DNA of 64,000 bases from Marivivens aquimaris (GTDB lineage Bacteria; Pseudomonadota; Alphaproteobacteria; Rhodobacterales; Rhodobacteraceae), in contig NZ_JADBGB010000001.1 of assembly GCF_015220045.1 (NCBI RefSeq), positions 2,013,001 to 2,077,000 on the forward strand, read 5' to 3'. The position numbers and the translations under genes were made by a program. The notes under the pieces are model-generated. The model had not been told where the DNA came from and made no database searches. It was given only the letters and a program-made list of their open reading frames with translations. This document shows, in pieces, positions 1-8,296 of the stretch. Every line of letters begins with the position of its first letter. Positions within the stretch are counted from its first letter, which is position 1.

Positions 1-79
1 CCAGCGCAAAAAGCACGGCGACCCCGAAAGCGCGGCGCGGCGCAGAGGCGCTGAGTGTAGCGAGTGGGATGTCGGTCAT
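1..79 (-). CDS. Partial protein, N-terminus only (possible membrane protein)
   Basis: Only the first 26 codons lie inside the window; the gene runs off the left edge. The start is an ATG at 79 preceded by a good ribosome binding site (GGAGG, 6 bases upstream, minus strand). The peptide begins MTDIPLATLS and, after a short basic patch (PRR at 14-16), turns hydrophobic (FGVAVLFAL), which suggests the beginning of a membrane segment. It is divergent from the pirin gene. I do not recognise the family from so short a piece. Confidence 0.55.
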   Translation of the reverse strand, partial: MTDIPLATLSASAPRRAFGVAVLFAL

Positions 80-157
80 TGTGATCCTCCGGTCAATGTA
101 GGCTGCAATACCTCGCCCTGCCCTCAAGCGGAAGGGGGCGCGGGTTTGCAGAGGTTC

Positions 158-190
158 TGTGCGCTGACGTCAGGTTGCGCTGTGCGCTGA
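158..190. repeat. Direct repeat pair with embedded palindrome upstream of pirin
   Basis: TGTGCGCTGA occurs twice, at 158-167 and 181-190, a start-to-start distance of 23 bases, about two helical turns. The first copy runs into the 10-base palindrome CTGACGTCAG (164-173). The block lies 35-67 bases before the pirin start codon, where an operator could sit. Function is inferred from position only. Confidence 0.3.
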
Positions 191-224
191 TGCTGCCTAT
201 CTCGGTCGCAAAGGAGATCACACC

Positions 225-1136
225 ATGTCTATTCGCCCTACTGTCGAAGCACGGCGCGCTGTTCCCACAATGGAGGGTGCAGGCGTCAAACTGCATCGCG
301 CATTCGGTTTCCACGATCCGAGCGAGCTGGACCCGTTCCTGCTGTTCGACGACTTCCGCGGTGACCACCCCAACGACTACAGCCGCGGTTTTCCGTGGCA
401 CCCCCACCGCGGCATCGAGACTATCACCTACGTCCTGAACGGCACAGTTGACCACGGCGACAGCCTCGGCAACGAAGGCACGCTTGGCGCGGGTGACGTG
501 CAATGGATGACTGCCGGTTCGGGCATTCTGCACCAAGAGATGCCGAAGGGTAACATCGCGGGTCAGATGCACGGTTTCCAGCTTTGGGCAAACCTACCGT
601 CGAGCCTGAAGATGACCGCGCCGCGCTATCAGGACGTCAAATCGAACGATATCCCTGTCATCATCGATGATGACGGCACTAAGGTGAAAGTCATCGTGGG
701 CGAATTCTGGGGCAAAAAAGGCCCCGTCGACGGTATCGCCGCCGATCCGCAGTACCTCGATATCTCGATCCCTGCGGGCGTGAAAAAGCGGTTCAAGATC
801 GACACCTATCGCCGCGCATTTGCCTATGTCTTCGCTGGCTCGGGTGCGTTCGTCGATGCGTCGGCGCCCGAAGGCGTCCTTCTCGAAAAGGAAGTCATGG
901 GCGAAGAGGTCAACATCCGCGATATGTCGGGCAACCGCACTCTGGTTCGCTTCGGCACGGGCGACGAGATCGTGGTCCAAGCCGGTGAGGAAGGCGTTCG
1001 CTTTCTGCTGATTTCGGGCGCGCCCATTGAGGAACCCGTCGCTTGGCACGGCCCGATTGTGATGAACACGCAGGATGAGATCCGTAACGCGATCAAGGAA
1101 TTGCGGAACGGGACGTTCATTCGTCCGGCACACTGA
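225..1136 (+). CDS. Pirin family protein (bicupin)
   Basis: A 303-residue protein of the pirin family, cytosolic iron-binding bicupins; some bacterial members act as quercetin dioxygenases, others as redox-linked regulators. The four iron ligands of the N-terminal cupin are visible: H59 and H61 (WHPHRGIET) and H103 and E105 (GILHQE), at almost the same positions as in human pirin. The C-terminal cupin follows from about residue 160. Start ATG 225 has AAGGAG nine bases upstream. The gene stands alone, with its own terminator just downstream. The family is clear; the substrate or partner cannot be told from sequence. Confidence 0.93.
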   Translation: MSIRPTVEARRAVPTMEGAGVKLHRAFGFHDPSELDPFLLFDDFRGDHPNDYSRGFPWHPHRGIETITYVLNGTVDHGDSLGNEGTLGAGDVQWMTAGSGILHQEMPKGNIAGQMHGFQLWANLPSSLKMTAPRYQDVKSNDIPVIIDDDGTKVKVIVGEFWGKKGPVDGIAADPQYLDISIPAGVKKRFKIDTYRRAFAYVFAGSGAFVDASAPEGVLLEKEVMGEEVNIRDMSGNRTLVRFGTGDEIVVQAGEEGVRFLLISGAPIEEPVAWHGPIVMNTQDEIRNAIKELRNGTFIRPAH

Positions 1137-1144
1137 ATTGTCAG

Positions 1145-1169
1145 AGGGCGGCCTTCGGGTCGCCCTTTT
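1145..1169 (+). terminator. Intrinsic terminator after the pirin gene
   Basis: AGGGCGGCC (1145-1153) pairs with GGTCGCCCT (1158-1166) around a TTCG tetraloop, with one G-T wobble, followed by TTTT. It starts 8 bases after the pirin stop codon. Confidence 0.85.
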
Positions 1170-1240
1170 CATTTGCGGCTTCGCTCTTGTTTCTTGGCGC
1201 CGCAGCGGCATATCGTCGGGCAACTCAAAGTCTGGTCCCC

Positions 1241-1510
1241 ATGCGCATCCTGCTTGCCCTTCCCCTCGTCCTCGCTGCCTGCACGAACATCCCGTCGCTG
1301 GGCGGCAAACCCGATGACGACACCGCCTATCCCGAACTGGTGAACCTCAATACGCTTTTGGCGTCGGTGCCCGAGGCGACCGAGAACGAGCAGAGCAACC
1401 TCCTTGCCCGCGCCGCTGCACTTCGTGCCCGTGCCGAGACCATCCGCCAGATGGATTTCGAAAACATGGACATTGAAAGTGAAGATGCGGACGCCTCTTC
1501 GTTGCAGTGA
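1241..1510 (+). CDS. Small predicted lipoprotein, unknown function
   Basis: An 89-residue protein starting MRILLALPLVLAAC, a typical lipoprotein signal with lipobox LAAC and the acylated cysteine at position 14. The mature part is acidic and mostly helical, with an alanine/arginine-rich stretch (LLARAAALRARAETIRQ) and an acidic tail (residues 73-86). A TTG at 1187 in the same frame would place the signal peptide internally, so ATG 1241 is preferred although its ribosome binding site is weak. It lies 56 bases upstream of hom and may share a transcript. I do not recognise a named family; probably a periplasm-facing membrane-anchored protein. Confidence 0.75.
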   Translation: MRILLALPLVLAACTNIPSLGGKPDDDTAYPELVNLNTLLASVPEATENEQSNLLARAAALRARAETIRQMDFENMDIESEDADASSLQ

Positions 1511-1566
1511 CGGGCGGGACAGGATAACAGCACTGCGATACTTTCCGATTAACGTGGAATCCAACC

Positions 1567-2853
1567 ATGAGTGACGCACTTCGTCTTGGTATTGCGGGTC
1601 TCGGCACCGTCGGTGTCGGTGTGATCCGCATCGTTCAGAAACACGCTGATATGCTGCGTGCACGAACCGGACGCGACGTGGTCATCACAGCGGTTTCGGC
1701 CCGTTCGAAAGACAAGGATCGCGGCGTTGATCTGTCTGCCTACGCATGGGAAGACGATCCGGTCGCACTGGCGGCGCGCGATGACGTCGACGTCTATGTC
1801 GAACTGATGGGCGGCGAAAACGGCTCGGCCAAAGCTTCCATCGAAAAAGCCATCGCCTGCGGCAAGGACGTCGTGACCGCGAACAAGGCACTCCTCGCGC
1901 ACCATGGGCAGGCGCTCGCCGAAGCTGCCGAAGCCAAAGGCAACGTCGTTCGTTTCGAAGCTGCCGTCGCTGGCGGTATCCCCGTTATCAAATCGCTGAC
2001 CGAAGGCCTTTCGGCCAACGCTGTCACCCGCGTGATGGGCGTCATGAACGGCACATGCAACTACATCCTCACGCGGATGGAAGATGCTGGTCTGAGCTAC
2101 AAGGAAGCCTTCGACGAGGCTGACGGCCTTGGTTACCTCGAAGCCGATCCGAACCTCGACGTTGGCGGCATCGACGCTGGACACAAGCTGGCGCTGCTGT
2201 CGTCGATCGCCTACGGCACGCAGGTCGATTTCGAAGGTGTCGAGCTTGAAGGTATCGGCGCGATCACCATCGAAGATATCCGCAACGCGGCCGACATGGG
2301 CTACAAGATCAAACTGCTCGGCGTGGCCCAGATGACGGGTCGCGGACTTGAGCAGCGCATGTCGCCCTGCCTTGTTCCGGCGACTTCCCCGCTCGGCCAG
2401 CTTGTCGGCGGCACCAACATGGTCGTCCTCGAAGGCGACAGCGTTGGGCAGATCGTCCTGCGCGGTGCAGGTGCGGGCGAAGGTCCGACCGCCAGCGCCG
2501 TTATGGCCGATGTCATGGACATCGCGCGCGGCTTCCGTTGCTCGACCTTCGGTCAGCCTGCCGCCTCGCTGAAGAAAGTCGCTTCGGCTCGCGCCGCTGT
2601 TCCCGCCCCGTACTACATCCGCATCGATCTGCTGGATAAGCCGGGCGCGATGGGCAAGGTCGCATCGGCCCTCGGCGAAGCAGGCGTGTCGATCCACCGA
2701 ATGCGCCAGCACGACCACGACGGCAGCCACGCGCCGGTCGTCATCGTCACGCACCGCACCACGCGCCAAGCGCTCGAACATGCGATCGAGCTGTTCGGAC
2801 AGACCGGAGTGGTTTCAGGCGACCCCGTCGCCCTCCGGATCGAGAAGGTCTGA
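1567..2853 (+). CDS. hom: Homoserine dehydrogenase
   Basis: A 428-residue NAD(P)-dependent homoserine dehydrogenase, which reduces aspartate 4-semialdehyde to homoserine on the way to threonine, methionine and isoleucine; cytosolic. The N-terminal Rossmann motif is GIAGLGTVGVGV (residues 8-19); the dimerisation/catalytic domain carries AAVAGGIPVIKSL and MNGTCNYIL; a C-terminal ACT domain (about 350-428, from YYIRIDLLDKPGAMGKV) is the usual site of threonine feedback. The length is that of the monofunctional enzyme, with no aspartokinase fusion. An intrinsic terminator follows 12 bases after the stop. Confidence 0.97.
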   Translation: MSDALRLGIAGLGTVGVGVIRIVQKHADMLRARTGRDVVITAVSARSKDKDRGVDLSAYAWEDDPVALAARDDVDVYVELMGGENGSAKASIEKAIACGKDVVTANKALLAHHGQALAEAAEAKGNVVRFEAAVAGGIPVIKSLTEGLSANAVTRVMGVMNGTCNYILTRMEDAGLSYKEAFDEADGLGYLEADPNLDVGGIDAGHKLALLSSIAYGTQVDFEGVELEGIGAITIEDIRNAADMGYKIKLLGVAQMTGRGLEQRMSPCLVPATSPLGQLVGGTNMVVLEGDSVGQIVLRGAGAGEGPTASAVMADVMDIARGFRCSTFGQPAASLKKVASARAAVPAPYYIRIDLLDKPGAMGKVASALGEAGVSIHRMRQHDHDGSHAPVVIVTHRTTRQALEHAIELFGQTGVVSGDPVALRIEKV

Positions 2854-2864
2854 GACATCTCCAG

Positions 2865-2888
2865 AGGCCGCCGCGAGGCGGCCTTTTG
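2865..2888 (+). terminator. Intrinsic terminator after hom
   Basis: AGGCCGCC (2865-2872) pairs perfectly with GGCGGCCT (2877-2884) around GCGA, followed by TTTTGCTTTT. Confidence 0.85.
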
Positions 2889-2948
2889 CTTTTCTACGGG
2901 CCGTTACCGTGAATTCATCAAATCGTTCCAAAACTGTATAGTTCTTGG

Positions 2949-2971
2949 CCGCAAAAGATAGTGTTTTGCGG
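2949..2971. promoter_or_regulatory. Perfect inverted repeat upstream of glpX (possible operator)
   Basis: CCGCAAAA (2949-2956) and TTTTGCGG (2964-2971) are a perfect 8-base inverted repeat with a 7-base spacer. It lies 75 bases before the glpX start codon in a gap with no gene. No T-run follows, so it looks more like a protein site than a terminator. The regulator is unknown. Confidence 0.4.
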
Positions 2972-3046
2972 ATGTTAGCGCACCCAGTATTGCGGCAGCG
3001 CACAGGCGCGGCGTAGATGAATTCGATAGCCCCAAAGGAATTGAGT

Positions 3047-4009
3047 ATGTCCAAGACCCCCGAATTTCACGATCGTATGCTTTCTCTGGGCCTTGCCCGC
3101 GTTTCCGAAGCGGCTGCACTCGCATCGGCCAAGCTGATCGGTCGCGGCGACGAAAAGGCCGCTGACCAAGCTGCCGTGAACGCCATGCGCGACCAGCTCA
3201 ACAAGCTCGACATTCAGGGCGTCGTCGTCATTGGCGAAGGCGAGCGCGACGAAGCGCCGATGCTCTACATCGGTGAGGAAGTCGGCGCAGGTCAGGGCCC
3301 GGCCGTGGATATCGCGCTCGACCCGCTCGAAGGCACAACACTGACCGCCAAGGACATGCCGAACGCGCTGACCGTCATCGCCATGGGCCCGCGCGGCACC
3401 ATGCTGCACGCACCTGACGTTTATATGGAAAAGCTCGCCATCGGTACGGGCTTCAAGCCGGGCACCGTCACCCTGTCGATGAACCCCTCCGAGCGCGTCA
3501 ATGCGCTAGCGGCGGCCAAGGGCTGTTCGACCGAAGACATCACCGTCTGCGTTCTGGAACGCCCGCGCCATGACGAAATGATCCGCGAACTGCGCAGCAC
3601 CGGCGCCGCGATCCGCCTGATCACCGACGGCGACGTCGCAGGCGTCATGCACTGCGCAGAGACCGAAAAGACCGGCATCGACATGTACATGGGATCGGGC
3701 GGCGCGCCGGAAGGCGTTCTGGCTGCTGCTGCGCTGAAATGCATGGGCGGCCAGTTCTACGGCAAGCTGCTGTTCCGCAACGAGGACGAAAAAGGCCGCG
3801 CCCGCAAAGCAGGCATCACCAACTTCGACCGCGTTTACACCCGCGATGACCTTGTGACCGGCGACGTGATCTTCGCTGCGACCGGCGTCACCGACGGTAG
3901 CCTCGTTCCGGGCATCAAACGCGAACCGGGTTATCTGACCGCGACGACGGTCCTCATGCGCTCCAAGACCGGTTCGGTGCGCTACATGACCTACCGCAAC
4001 CCCGTCTGA
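3047..4009 (+). CDS. glpX: Class II fructose-1,6-bisphosphatase
   Basis: A 320-residue GlpX-type phosphatase, cleaving fructose 1,6-bisphosphate to fructose 6-phosphate in gluconeogenesis; some family members also act on sedoheptulose bisphosphate. Metal-binding motifs are VVIGEGERDEAP (about 60-71) and DIALDPLEGTT (about 88-98). ATG 3047 is chosen because AAGGAA lies seven bases upstream; an in-frame ATG at 3017 has no such site. The gene is monocistronic, with hom's terminator before it and a very strong terminator after it. A perfect inverted repeat at 2949-2971 may be its operator. Confidence 0.95.
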   Translation: MSKTPEFHDRMLSLGLARVSEAAALASAKLIGRGDEKAADQAAVNAMRDQLNKLDIQGVVVIGEGERDEAPMLYIGEEVGAGQGPAVDIALDPLEGTTLTAKDMPNALTVIAMGPRGTMLHAPDVYMEKLAIGTGFKPGTVTLSMNPSERVNALAAAKGCSTEDITVCVLERPRHDEMIRELRSTGAAIRLITDGDVAGVMHCAETEKTGIDMYMGSGGAPEGVLAAAALKCMGGQFYGKLLFRNEDEKGRARKAGITNFDRVYTRDDLVTGDVIFAATGVTDGSLVPGIKREPGYLTATTVLMRSKTGSVRYMTYRNPV

Positions 4010-4013
4010 TCAC

Positions 4014-4045
4014 AAAAGGGCCGCAGTCATCCCTGCGGCCCTTTT
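4014..4045 (+). terminator. Intrinsic terminator after glpX
   Basis: A perfect 13-bp stem, AAAAGGGCCGCAG (4014-4026) with CTGCGGCCCTTTT (4033-4045), around a 6-base loop. It begins 5 bases after the glpX stop and separates it from recJ. The flanking A and T runs make it potentially bidirectional. Confidence 0.9.
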
Positions 4046-4087
4046 CGTATTTGCCCTCGGCGGCGCTTCGGGCGATATACTCGGGCC

Positions 4088-5833
4088 ATGAAGGCTTTCC
4101 TCGACGTCGAATGTTCCGCGACGGGCCGCCGCTGGGTCGGCCCCTCAATCGAAGACACCCGCCAATGCGAGGCGATGGAGCAGGCAACCGGCTTGCCCCC
4201 TGCCCTTTGCACCACGCTCGTGCGTCGCGGCGTTCCCCCGATGGAAGCCGATAGTTTCCTGGAGCCAAAGCTCCGCGATCTCCTGCCCGATCCGCTCACC
4301 ATGCTGGATATGGACCCTGCCGCCGCCCGCTTCGAGCGCGCAGTGGAGCGGAACGAACGTATCGCGATCTTCGCCGACTATGATGTCGACGGTGGTTCCT
4401 CTGCCGCGCTGCTGATTGTGTGGCTGCGCCAGATGGGCCGCAAGGCAACGCTCTATATTCCCGACCGTATCGACGAAGGCTACGGCCCCAACGAGCCCGC
4501 GATGGAGGCTCTGGCCCGCGACCACGACCTGATCATCTGCGTCGACTGCGGAACGCTGTCTCATGGACCGATCGCCGCCGCCAAAGGCGCGGATGTCATT
4601 GTGCTCGACCACCACTTGGCGGACGAGACGCTGCCAGACTGTGTGGCCGTGGTGAACCCGAACCGTCAGGACGAGAGCGGAACGCTGAGCTACCTTTGCG
4701 CGGCTGGCGTCGTGTTCATGCTGCTGGTCGATGTGAACCGTCGCCTGCGGGCCAAGAACGTGCGCGGGCCGGACCTGATGGCTCTCCTCGACCTCGTCGC
4801 GCTGGCGACGGTGGCCGACGTTGCGCCGCTGATCGGCCTCAACCGTGCATTTGTCCGTCAGGGCCTATCGGTCATGGCAAAGCGTGAACGCATTGGACTG
4901 GTCGCTTTGGCGGATGTCGCAGGCATGGATTCTGCGCCGACGTCCTATCACCTCGGGTTCCTGCTCGGGCCGCGCGTCAATGCCGGCGGACGGATCGGGG
5001 CTGCTGACCTAGGTGCGCGCTTGCTGGCGACCGACGACCGTTTCGAGGCGGAGAAGCTCGCGCAGCAACTCAATATGCTGAACCGCGAACGCCGCGAAAT
5101 CGAGAATGCCGTTCGCGAAGAAGCCACCGCGCAAGCCGAAGCGCGCGGCCTAGACGGTGCGCTCGTCTGGGCCGCCGAGGATGGCTGGCATCCCGGCGTG
5201 GTCGGGATCGTTGCGGCCCGCATCAAGGAATCAACCAACCGTCCCGCCGTCGTCATCGGCTTCGAGGGCGACATTGGCAAAGGCTCGGGTCGTTCGGTGA
5301 CCGGCATCGACCTTGGCGCGGCAATCCAGCGCGTCGCGGCTGAGGGTCTGCTGATGAAGGGCGGCGGTCACAAGATGGCGGCTGGTTTGACCGTGCACCG
5401 CGACCAGCTAGAGCCCGCGATGGAGCGTCTGGCCGAACTGCTGGCGCGTCAGGGTGCGGATCGGATGGGGCCTGCGGACCTGCGGCTCGACGGCATCCTC
5501 ATGCCCGGCGCTGCGACGGTCGAACTGATCGAGCAAATCGAAAAGGCTGGGCCCTTCGGTGCATCAGCATCTGCCCCGCGTTTCGCTTTTCCCGACAGCA
5601 CGATTCTGTTCGCGAAAAAGGTCGGTGCCAACCACCTGAAAATCAGCTTCGGCGATGGCCTCGGCGCGCGGATCGACGCGATTGCATTCGGTGCCTACGA
5701 CGGGCCCATCGGACCGATGCTCGAAGGTCATAAGGGCGCGCGTTTCCACCTCGCGGGGCGTCTCGAAATCAACATCTGGCAGGGCCGACAGAGCGTTCAA
5801 CTGCGCCTCGAAGACGCCGCGCCAGCAAGTTAA
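4088..5833 (+). CDS. recJ: Single-stranded-DNA-specific exonuclease RecJ
   Basis: A 581-residue 5'-3' single-strand exonuclease of the DHH superfamily, acting in recombination (RecF pathway), mismatch and base excision repair. The manganese-binding motifs are visible: DYDVDG (98-103), CVDCGT (151-156) and DHH (174-176). DHHA1-type C-terminal motifs include GKGSGRS near 398 and GGGHKMAAG near 422, followed by an OB-like domain. Length fits the family. It stands between the glpX terminator and the tRNA-Glu promoter. Confidence 0.95.
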   Translation: MKAFLDVECSATGRRWVGPSIEDTRQCEAMEQATGLPPALCTTLVRRGVPPMEADSFLEPKLRDLLPDPLTMLDMDPAAARFERAVERNERIAIFADYDVDGGSSAALLIVWLRQMGRKATLYIPDRIDEGYGPNEPAMEALARDHDLIICVDCGTLSHGPIAAAKGADVIVLDHHLADETLPDCVAVVNPNRQDESGTLSYLCAAGVVFMLLVDVNRRLRAKNVRGPDLMALLDLVALATVADVAPLIGLNRAFVRQGLSVMAKRERIGLVALADVAGMDSAPTSYHLGFLLGPRVNAGGRIGAADLGARLLATDDRFEAEKLAQQLNMLNRERREIENAVREEATAQAEARGLDGALVWAAEDGWHPGVVGIVAARIKESTNRPAVVIGFEGDIGKGSGRSVTGIDLGAAIQRVAAEGLLMKGGGHKMAAGLTVHRDQLEPAMERLAELLARQGADRMGPADLRLDGILMPGAATVELIEQIEKAGPFGASASAPRFAFPDSTILFAKKVGANHLKISFGDGLGARIDAIAFGAYDGPIGPMLEGHKGARFHLAGRLEINIWQGRQSVQLRLEDAAPAS

Positions 5834-5853
5834 TAGTTTTTTGAAAATACCTC

Positions 5854-5882
5854 TTGCAGCGGCCTCGGACTTCTCTTAGAAG
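5854..5882 (+). promoter_or_regulatory. Candidate promoter of tRNA-Glu
   Basis: TTGCAG (5854-5859), a 17-base spacer and TAGAAG (5877-5882) resemble a housekeeping -35/-10 pair and end 18 bases before the tRNA. The -10 match is only partial, so this is a position-supported guess. Confidence 0.4.
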
Positions 5883-5900
5883 CCGCTTCACAGCAAGAGT

Positions 5901-5975
5901 GGCCCGTTCGTCTATCGGTTAGGACGCCAGGTTTTCAACCTGGAAAGAGGGGTTCGATTCCCCTACGGGCTGCCA
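5901..5975 (+). tRNA. tRNA-Glu (anticodon UUC)
   Basis: Folds as a complete 75-base cloverleaf with encoded CCA. The acceptor stem is GGCCCGT with ACGGGCT (first pair G-T); the anticodon stem CCAGG/CCTGG encloses loop TTTTCAA, giving anticodon TTC; the T arm is GGGG-TTCGATT-CCCC. The discriminator base is G. Confidence 0.96.
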
Positions 5976-6001
5976 CTTATCCCCTACATTTCAACGCAGT
6001 A

Positions 6002-6880
6002 TCAGTCGTGAAGCGTATTGCTCCATGCCGCATATGCTGCGCCGAGCGGGCCTGAGGCCTGCCCTGCCGATGCTGTGACAATCTCGGGCAGCGGAAAGCC
6101 TTTGATCATCGTTTTCTTGAGCGCTGCATTGATATCCTCAGTGGCATTCGGTGCCTGAGACACCCCGCCGCCGAGCACGATGACGTCGGGGTCGAAGCTG
6201 AATATCAGGTTCGCGACCGCCTCTGCCGCAATCTCTGTCCAGATGCCCCAGATGCGCCCCCGCTCATCCGCGATTTCTTTGGCGGAGGGTGGGTTTTCTC
6301 CGAACGATTGCGCCAATCGCACCATTCCCGGACCTGACAACAGCGTCTCAAAGCATCCCGCGCGGCCACAGGAACAGTCGATCAGCGGCAGACGCCACTT
6401 CGCCACAAGCGGCGCGGGCAGTGCCATATGGCCGATCTCTCCGCAGGCACCAGACGGGCCGTTCACCAACCGTCCACCGACGAGGTAGGCGCAGGATACC
6501 GAGCTACCGATCCGCAGCGCGGCGATGCGGTTGTGTCCCTCGGCCATGCCAAAGCTGGCCTCTGACAGAATGATGGCCCGCGAGTCGTTGACCCACGTGA
6601 TCGAGCGGCGGGCAGCGGTGATAACGTCACGCGGAAAGGTCTGACCCTCTGCCCCGACGTTGGACGTGATGGCCTTGCCGTTTGCCGGATTGATGAGGCC
6701 GGAGCCCGCGATACCGATCGGCAGATCGCCACACGAGCGGATCACCTGCACGGTCGTCTTGATAAGGTTCTTGTACCCCGTGGGCGTCGCCAGACGTTTT
6801 CTCGCAGAGACTTTCCAATTCCGGTCGAAGATCAAACCTTCGATCTTGTTCGTGCCTATCTCGATACCAGCAGCAATCAT
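6002..6880 (-). CDS. ROK family sugar kinase or ROK protein
   Basis: A 292-residue ROK-family protein (repressor, ORF, kinase), a cytosolic ATP-dependent sugar kinase class that includes glucokinase, fructokinase and N-acetylglucosamine/mannosamine kinases. The N-terminal phosphate-binding loop is GIEIGTNKIEG. The family zinc site is CSCGRAGCFE, just after the GEIGHMALP signature. There is no N-terminal helix-turn-helix, so it is a kinase-type rather than repressor-type member. Start ATG has GGAAAG close upstream. The substrate cannot be assigned from sequence, and the neighbours (tRNA-Glu, polyamine genes) do not help. Confidence 0.85.
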   Translation of the reverse strand: MIAAGIEIGTNKIEGLIFDRNWKVSARKRLATPTGYKNLIKTTVQVIRSCGDLPIGIAGSGLINPANGKAITSNVGAEGQTFPRDVITAARRSITWVNDSRAIILSEASFGMAEGHNRIAALRIGSSVSCAYLVGGRLVNGPSGACGEIGHMALPAPLVAKWRLPLIDCSCGRAGCFETLLSGPGMVRLAQSFGENPPSAKEIADERGRIWGIWTEIAAEAVANLIFSFDPDVIVLGGGVSQAPNATEDINAALKKTMIKGFPLPEIVTASAGQASGPLGAAYAAWSNTLHD

Positions 6881-6893
6881 TCACTTTCCAAAC

Positions 6894-6919
6894 AAAAAAG
6901 GTGGGCCGAAGCCCACCTT
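6894..6919 (-). terminator. Intrinsic terminator after the carboxynorspermidine dehydrogenase gene
   Basis: On the minus strand, AAGGTGGGC and GCCCACC form a perfect stem around TTCG and are followed by six T. It closes the polyamine unit just before the ROK gene start. Confidence 0.9.
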
Positions 6920-6989
6920 AATACGTCGCATATCGCGAACAACTTTAGCCCGCCGCCCCCTTCGTAGAGGGCGCCGCGCATAAGTATAT

Positions 6990-8234
6990 TTAAGCGTCCC
7001 AGGCCGTGTCTTCGCCCTGAAGACCGCCGATACGCTTGCGGGTCGGCAGGCCGATACGGTCGAGGATCGAGAAGAACGGCTTGGGGTCGAGCTCTTCGAC
7101 GTTCTTCATGGTCTTGGCGTCCCACTCACCGGTCGCAACCAGCATTGCGGCAGCAACGGGCGGCACCCCTGCGGTGTAGGAAATGCCCTGCGAGCCCACC
7201 TCGTTGTAGGCTTCCTTGTGGTCGGCCACGTTGTAAACGAAGACTTCGATCTCTTCGCCGTCCTTGGTGCCTTTGACCAGATCGCCGATGCAGGTCTTGC
7301 CGGTGTAGTTCGGCGCGAGCGATGCAGGATCTGGCAGACAGGCTTTGACGACCTTGAGCGGCACGACTTCCTGACCTTCGGCCAGCTTGACCGGCTGCTC
7401 GGACAGAAGGCCGATGTTCTTCAGGACGGTGAAGACGTTGATGTAGTGATCACCGAAGCCCATCCAGAAACGGACGTCCGCGTCAGGGTAGTTGGTGGCG
7501 AGGCTGTGTACCTCGTCGTGGCCCGACATGTAGGATTGCGACGGACCGACAACCGGCAGATCCCAGACCTTGCCAACTTCGAACATCTTGTTCGATTTCC
7601 ACTCACCTTCCTGCCACGAATAGACAGTGCCGGTGAATTCGCGGAAGTTGATCTCCGGATCGAAGTTAGTCGCGAAGTATTTGCCGTGCGAGCCGGCGTT
7701 GATGTCCACGATGTCGATCGACTTCACTTCATCCATCATGTCGATGGCGAAGCGTGCGTAGGCATTCACAACGCCCGGATCGAAGCCAGCGCCGAGGATG
7801 GCGGTGACGCCTTTCTCTGCGCACAGATCGCGCTTTTTCCACTCGTAGTTGGCGTACCACGGCGGGGTTTCGCAAATCTTGTCCGGCTCTTCGTGGATCG
7901 CGGTGTCGATGTAGGCAGCGCCGGTTTCAATGCAGCCGTCTAGGACGTGCATGTTCACGAAGGCGGTGCCGACGTTGATGACGATCTCTGCGCCGGTCTT
8001 GCGGATGAGGGCCGCGACGTCTGCCGATTTGGTTGCGTCCAGCTCGTGAGCTTCAAGAACGCCCTCTTGTTTCATCGCGCCCTTCTCACGGACGGACTCA
8101 AGGATCGCCTCACACTTGGAAAGCGTCCGGCTCGCGATATGGATATCGCCGAGCACATCGTTGTTTTGCGCGCACTTGTGCGCCACGACCTGAGCGACGC
8201 CACCAGCGCCGATGATGAGTACGTTCTGTTTCAA
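6990..8234 (-). CDS. Carboxynorspermidine dehydrogenase (saccharopine dehydrogenase family)
   Basis: Reductively condenses aspartate semialdehyde with a diamine to form carboxy(nor)spermidine, the first step of the alternative spermidine route; cytosolic, NAD(P)H-dependent. The Rossmann motif is NVLIIGAGGVAQVV at the N-terminus, and the saccharopine dehydrogenase-like fold covers the rest (414 residues). I chose TTG 8234 because GGGGG lies nine bases upstream and it yields MKQNVLIIGAGG, a typical start for this family; a GTG at 8300 would overlap the upstream stop and add 22 unlikely residues. The decarboxylase lies directly upstream, which supports this over lysine metabolism. An intrinsic terminator follows. 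Confidence 0.88.
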   Translation of the reverse strand: MKQNVLIIGAGGVAQVVAHKCAQNNDVLGDIHIASRTLSKCEAILESVREKGAMKQEGVLEAHELDATKSADVAALIRKTGAEIVINVGTAFVNMHVLDGCIETGAAYIDTAIHEEPDKICETPPWYANYEWKKRDLCAEKGVTAILGAGFDPGVVNAYARFAIDMMDEVKSIDIVDINAGSHGKYFATNFDPEINFREFTGTVYSWQEGEWKSNKMFEVGKVWDLPVVGPSQSYMSGHDEVHSLATNYPDADVRFWMGFGDHYINVFTVLKNIGLLSEQPVKLAEGQEVVPLKVVKACLPDPASLAPNYTGKTCIGDLVKGTKDGEEIEVFVYNVADHKEAYNEVGSQGISYTAGVPPVAAAMLVATGEWDAKTMKNVEELDPKPFFSILDRIGLPTRKRIGGLQGEDTAWDA

Positions 8235-8296
8235 CTCAACGGACCCCCTTTGGTTTACAGTTAGTGTTAAAGTTCTATCGCCCGAGAGCGACACAT

